From Streptococcus himalayensis (GTDB lineage Bacteria > Bacillota > Bacilli > Lactobacillales > Streptococcaceae), in NCBI RefSeq assembly GCF_001708305.1, contig NZ_CP016953.1, positions 1,693,501 through 1,757,500 on the forward strand: a stretch of DNA of 64,000 nt. The letters are read 5' to 3'. Below are positions 61,530-64,000 of this stretch, piece by piece (position 1 is the first letter of the stretch; each line of letters begins with the position of its first letter). A program made the translations under genes and the position numbers. The notes beneath the pieces are model-generated. The model searched no databases. It was not told the origin of the DNA and saw only the letters and a list, made by a program, of their open reading frames with translations.

Positions 61530-62943
61530 GGCTCTATAATATCTGTAGTGGGTAAATCCACTGTAGAGATTATGGAGCCTTTTTCAGTGTAGAAAAAAAG
61601 TCCCATATGACCTATAATGAAAAGCGATAAAACCATCATTTAGAAAGACTCATATGGAACAACTAAATCTTATCACAAATTTTCTCAAAATGAAAGACAA
61701 AAATATCACGATCACTAATGAATGCGACATGGGAACTCACTTAGAACTCCACGGTCACTTGGATTACACAGCCCCTAAATGCTCTTCCTGCAAGGGACAA
61801 ATGGCTAAGTACGACTTCCAGAAAGCCTCTAAAATCCCCTACTTAGAAACTGCTGGCTACCCGCTACTTATCCGCCTTCGAAAGCGTCGTTTCAAGTGCA
61901 AAGACTGTGGGAAAATAGCGGTCGCTGAAACTCCTATTGTTAAGAAGAACCATCAAATCTCTGTCGCTGTCAACCAGAAAATCGCACAATTACTCATCGA
62001 AAAGCAAGCAATGACACATATCGCACACAGACTCTCCATTTCAACATCTACAGTTATTCGAAAACTCAATGAGTTTAAGTTTGAAACGGATTGGGCTAAG
62101 CTTCCAGAAGTCATGTCCTGGGATGAGTATGCCTTCAAGAAAGGGAAAATGAGCTTTATCGCTCAAGATTTTGACACAAATAACATCATCGCTATCCTTG
62201 ATGGAAGAACGCAAGCAACCATCCGAAATCACTTTCTGAGATACCCTAGACAGGTCAGAAACCGCGTTAAATTCATCACTATGGACATGTTTAGCCCTTA
62301 CTATCAACTAGCCAAACAACTTTTTCCTCATGCTAAAATCGTGCTTGATCGTTTCCACGTTGTGCAACATCTCAGCCGTGCTATGAACCGTGTCCGCATA
62401 CAAATCATGAATCAATTCGATAGAAAATCCCAGGAATACCGTGTCTTAAAACGCTACTGGAAACTGGTACAACAAGATAGCCGTAAACTCAGTGATAAAC
62501 GATTTTATCGCCCTACATTTCGCATGCATTTGACCAATAAGGAAATCTTAGACAAGCTCCTATCCTACTCAGATGAGTTACGACAACATTATGAACTCTA
62601 TCAACTTCTTTTATTCCATTTCCAAGAGAAGAACTCAGATCATTTCTTTGACCTAATTGAACAAGAAATAGCCACTGTTAACCCTATTTTCCAGACGGTA
62701 TTTAAGACGTTTCTAAAGGATAAGGACAAGGTTTTAAACGCCTTGGAATTGCCTTATTCCAACGCTAAATTGGAAGCTACCAATAATCTTATCAAAGTCA
62801 TTAAACGAAATGCCTTTGGTTTCAGGAACTTTGAAAACTTCAAAAAGCGGATTTTGATTGCCTTAAACATCAAAAAAGAGAAGACCAAGTTGGTCCTCTC
62901 TAGATGTTAGCTGACATCTACCCACTACAGTTGACAAAGAGCC
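61530..62943 (+). mobile_element. ISL3-family insertion sequence, copy 2
   Basis: 1414 bp, same ends as copy 1, flanked by the 8-bp duplication TTTTTTTA (61522-61529 and 62944-62951). The duplication includes the stop codon of the binding-protein gene, which is therefore intact. The inward terminator hairpin is at 61530-61584. Confidence 0.95.
61654..62910 (+). CDS. ISL3-family transposase (copy 2)
   Basis: A 418-residue intact transposase, nearly the same as the one at 24196, with CSSCKGQ and CKDCGKIA zinc ribbons and the DDE motifs. Differences concentrate in codons about 248-268 (RIQIMNQFDRKSQEYRVLKR), with a few scattered elsewhere (TDWAKLP, EKNSDHF, EIATVN). Confidence 0.94.
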   Translation: MEQLNLITNFLKMKDKNITITNECDMGTHLELHGHLDYTAPKCSSCKGQMAKYDFQKASKIPYLETAGYPLLIRLRKRRFKCKDCGKIAVAETPIVKKNHQISVAVNQKIAQLLIEKQAMTHIAHRLSISTSTVIRKLNEFKFETDWAKLPEVMSWDEYAFKKGKMSFIAQDFDTNNIIAILDGRTQATIRNHFLRYPRQVRNRVKFITMDMFSPYYQLAKQLFPHAKIVLDRFHVVQHLSRAMNRVRIQIMNQFDRKSQEYRVLKRYWKLVQQDSRKLSDKRFYRPTFRMHLTNKEILDKLLSYSDELRQHYELYQLLLFHFQEKNSDHFFDLIEQEIATVNPIFQTVFKTFLKDKDKVLNALELPYSNAKLEATNNLIKVIKRNAFGFRNFENFKKRILIALNIKKEKTKLVLSRC

Positions 62944-62948
62944 TTTTT

Positions 62949-63788
62949 TTATTTCTTCACATCAGCTGTGGCGACATCATCTCCAAACCATTTTTTAGAA
63001 ATTTCTTGGAAAGTGCCTTCTTTATACAAGTCTTTAAAAGCCTTGTTGATATTTTCTACTAAAGTTTTATCCGACTGACGAGCTCCAACTGCAAAGTTTT
63101 CTCCATCATACGCAACTGGAATAATCGTATAATCTGCTAAAATCCCTTGTTCTTTCAAGTAGTAATTGGCATAAACACGATCAATCAAGAGCCCATCGAT
63201 GCGACTATTTTGCAAGTCAATCAAGGCTTCATTGAAACTTTCATACTGTGTAGCCGCTTGATCCTTCACCAAGTTTTTCAAGACATCTGGCTTTTCTTCG
63301 AAAACTTGGTAACCCGATGACCCTGCCTGAGCTCCGAGAATTTTATCTTTCATATCAGCGACTTCAGAAATCTTAGAAGATTTCTTTGTGACCAAGACTT
63401 GCTCATTTTCCATATAAGGATTTGTGAACAAGACTTTTTCTTCTCGTTCTTTTGTCTTAGAATAGCCATTCCAAATCAGGTCAATCGTCCCATTTTTGAG
63501 TTCTGTTTCTTTCAAATCCCAGTTAATCGGCTGCCAATTGACTTCGATACCATATTTTTTGAAAACCGCTGTTGCTAAATCAATATCAAAACCGACATTC
63601 TTCCCAGATTTATCTTCAAATCCCATTGGGACAAAGGTGTTGTCAAAGCCAATCGTGATTTTTTTATTGGACTCGTAGGTCGTCCATTGATCCTTGTTCA
63701 CATCTCCATTAGAAGATTGGCTACAAGCTCCCAAAAATAGAACTGCAAGTAGGGTTACAACGGATAGGAAAATAGATTTTAATTTCAT
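62949..63788 (-). CDS. Amino-acid ABC transporter substrate-binding lipoprotein
   Basis: A 279-residue family 3 binding protein. Signal peptide with lipobox LGAC (Cys about residue 22). KITIGFDNTFVPMGFEDKSG and VGFDIDLATAVFKKYGIEV are the usual lobe I motifs, and LIDLQNSRIDGLLIDRVYANY is the hinge. Amino acid (perhaps cystine or a polar residue) is the likely ligand; the sequence does not fix it. I chose the ATG at 63788, with AAGGAG six bases upstream. No permease or ATPase is in the window. The gene ends exactly at the ISL3 duplication. Confidence 0.87.
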   Translation of the reverse strand: MKLKSIFLSVVTLLAVLFLGACSQSSNGDVNKDQWTTYESNKKITIGFDNTFVPMGFEDKSGKNVGFDIDLATAVFKKYGIEVNWQPINWDLKETELKNGTIDLIWNGYSKTKEREEKVLFTNPYMENEQVLVTKKSSKISEVADMKDKILGAQAGSSGYQVFEEKPDVLKNLVKDQAATQYESFNEALIDLQNSRIDGLLIDRVYANYYLKEQGILADYTIIPVAYDGENFAVGARQSDKTLVENINKAFKDLYKEGTFQEISKKWFGDDVATADVKK

Positions 63789-63810
63789 CTGTTTCTCCTT
63801 CATGGCTTGG

Positions 63811-64000
63811 CTAGTTTAGCTCTAGCTGAGGATTTTCAGCTGTCAGATAGAAGATTTCTGTCTCCACTCCGAAATACTCTTCTACCTTAGCTTGCAAATC
63901 TTTCAAACCTGCTTGCATTCGCTCTGCTTGATGGGCATTGATACTTTCGCTGACCAAAATCGCATCTTTGGTAGCTTCTGTTAACATCGTCCGCTCTGCC
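63811..64000 (-). CDS. Unknown protein, C-terminal part (5' end outside window)
   Basis: An open minus-strand frame enters from the right edge and ends in TAG at 63811-63813. The last about 62 residues include RTMLTEATKDAILVSESINA and QAERMQAGLKDLQAKVEEYF and end TAENPQLELN. The frame is uninterrupted and lies 22 bp upstream of the lipoprotein start, so both are probably co-transcribed. The sequence reminds me of the C-terminus of B3/B4 tRNA-binding-domain proteins of streptococci, but this is a weak call. Confidence 0.6.
   Translation of the reverse strand, partial: AERTMLTEATKDAILVSESINAHQAERMQAGLKDLQAKVEEYFGVETEIFYLTAENPQLELN

Noticed and set aside
24072..62943. Composite transposon formed by the two ISL3 copies carrying the cobalamin operon
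   Set aside because: Each ISL3 copy has its own different 8-bp target duplication (AAAAAACA and TTTTTTTA), so they inserted separately.
1..64000. CRISPR arrays, tRNA and rRNA genes, prophage
   Set aside because: No regularly spaced repeats, no tRNA-like cloverleaf and no phage structural genes were seen. The recombinase here is XerS, not a phage integrase.

Overview
This window comes from a streptococcus. The evidence is the run of typical streptococcal housekeeping proteins (CiaH, rpsT with a TTG start, coaA, the pdp-deoC-cdd-BMP-nucleoside transporter operon, guaA, ylxM-ffh, VanW family, XerS) and a 31-bp site that matches the streptococcal/lactococcal difSL site as I remember it. Streptococci that make cobalamin include the S. 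sanguinis group, but the species cannot be fixed from the sequence.

Layout. 1-12.6 kb holds housekeeping genes: the CiaH histidine kinase 3' end, an intracellular alpha-amylase with a CcpA-type site, rpsT, and coaA divergent from a methyltransferase/pdp/deoC/cdd/BMP/nupOPQ nucleoside-salvage operon. 12.6-13.3 kb is a gene-free strip with an ISL3 remnant and a dispersed repeat. 13.3-20.5 kb holds guaA, a GntR regulator, an IS30 element, ylxM-ffh, a YqeG phosphatase and a VanW protein. 20.5-24.0 kb looks like the replication terminus: difSL at 21656-21686 and XerS at 22930-24000, separated by about 1.2 kb of degraded DNA where they would normally be adjacent. Three 28-bp 11-6-11 palindromes that look like XerD sites lie nearby. 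Genes to the left of dif are mostly on +, and those to the right are almost all on -, as expected where two replichores meet.

24.0-29.8 kb is an accessory strip: an ISL3 copy with a target duplication, a membrane-anchored esterase with a divergent TetR regulator, an IS66 remnant, and a nearly complete IS66 whose tnpC is broken. 29.8-61.0 kb is one minus-strand operon of 36 genes in tight, often overlapping order. It encodes anaerobic cobalamin synthesis from glutamyl-tRNA onward: cbiA-B-C-C2-D-E-T-F-G-H-J, cobA/hemD fusion, cbiK-L, the CbiMNQO cobalt importer, cobQ, adenosyltransferase, precorrin-2 dehydrogenase, hemA-C-D-B-L, cobU-S-C, an old-yellow-enzyme, a NikABCDE-type transporter and a flavin reductase. 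The operon has a clear promoter, a perfect 22-bp palindrome just upstream of the -35, a structured leader of about 120 nt with a cre-like element and an attenuator-like hairpin, and a strong terminator at its far end. No canonical B12 riboswitch was recognised. cobD and cobT are not in the window.

61.5-64 kb holds a second ISL3 copy, inserted exactly at the stop codon of an amino-acid-type binding lipoprotein gene, and the 3' end of a further gene running off the edge.

Most noteworthy: the disrupted dif-xerS unit with flanking XerD-type palindromes, a second CbiC paralogue that has lost the catalytic histidine, and the unusual regulatory region of the cobalamin operon.
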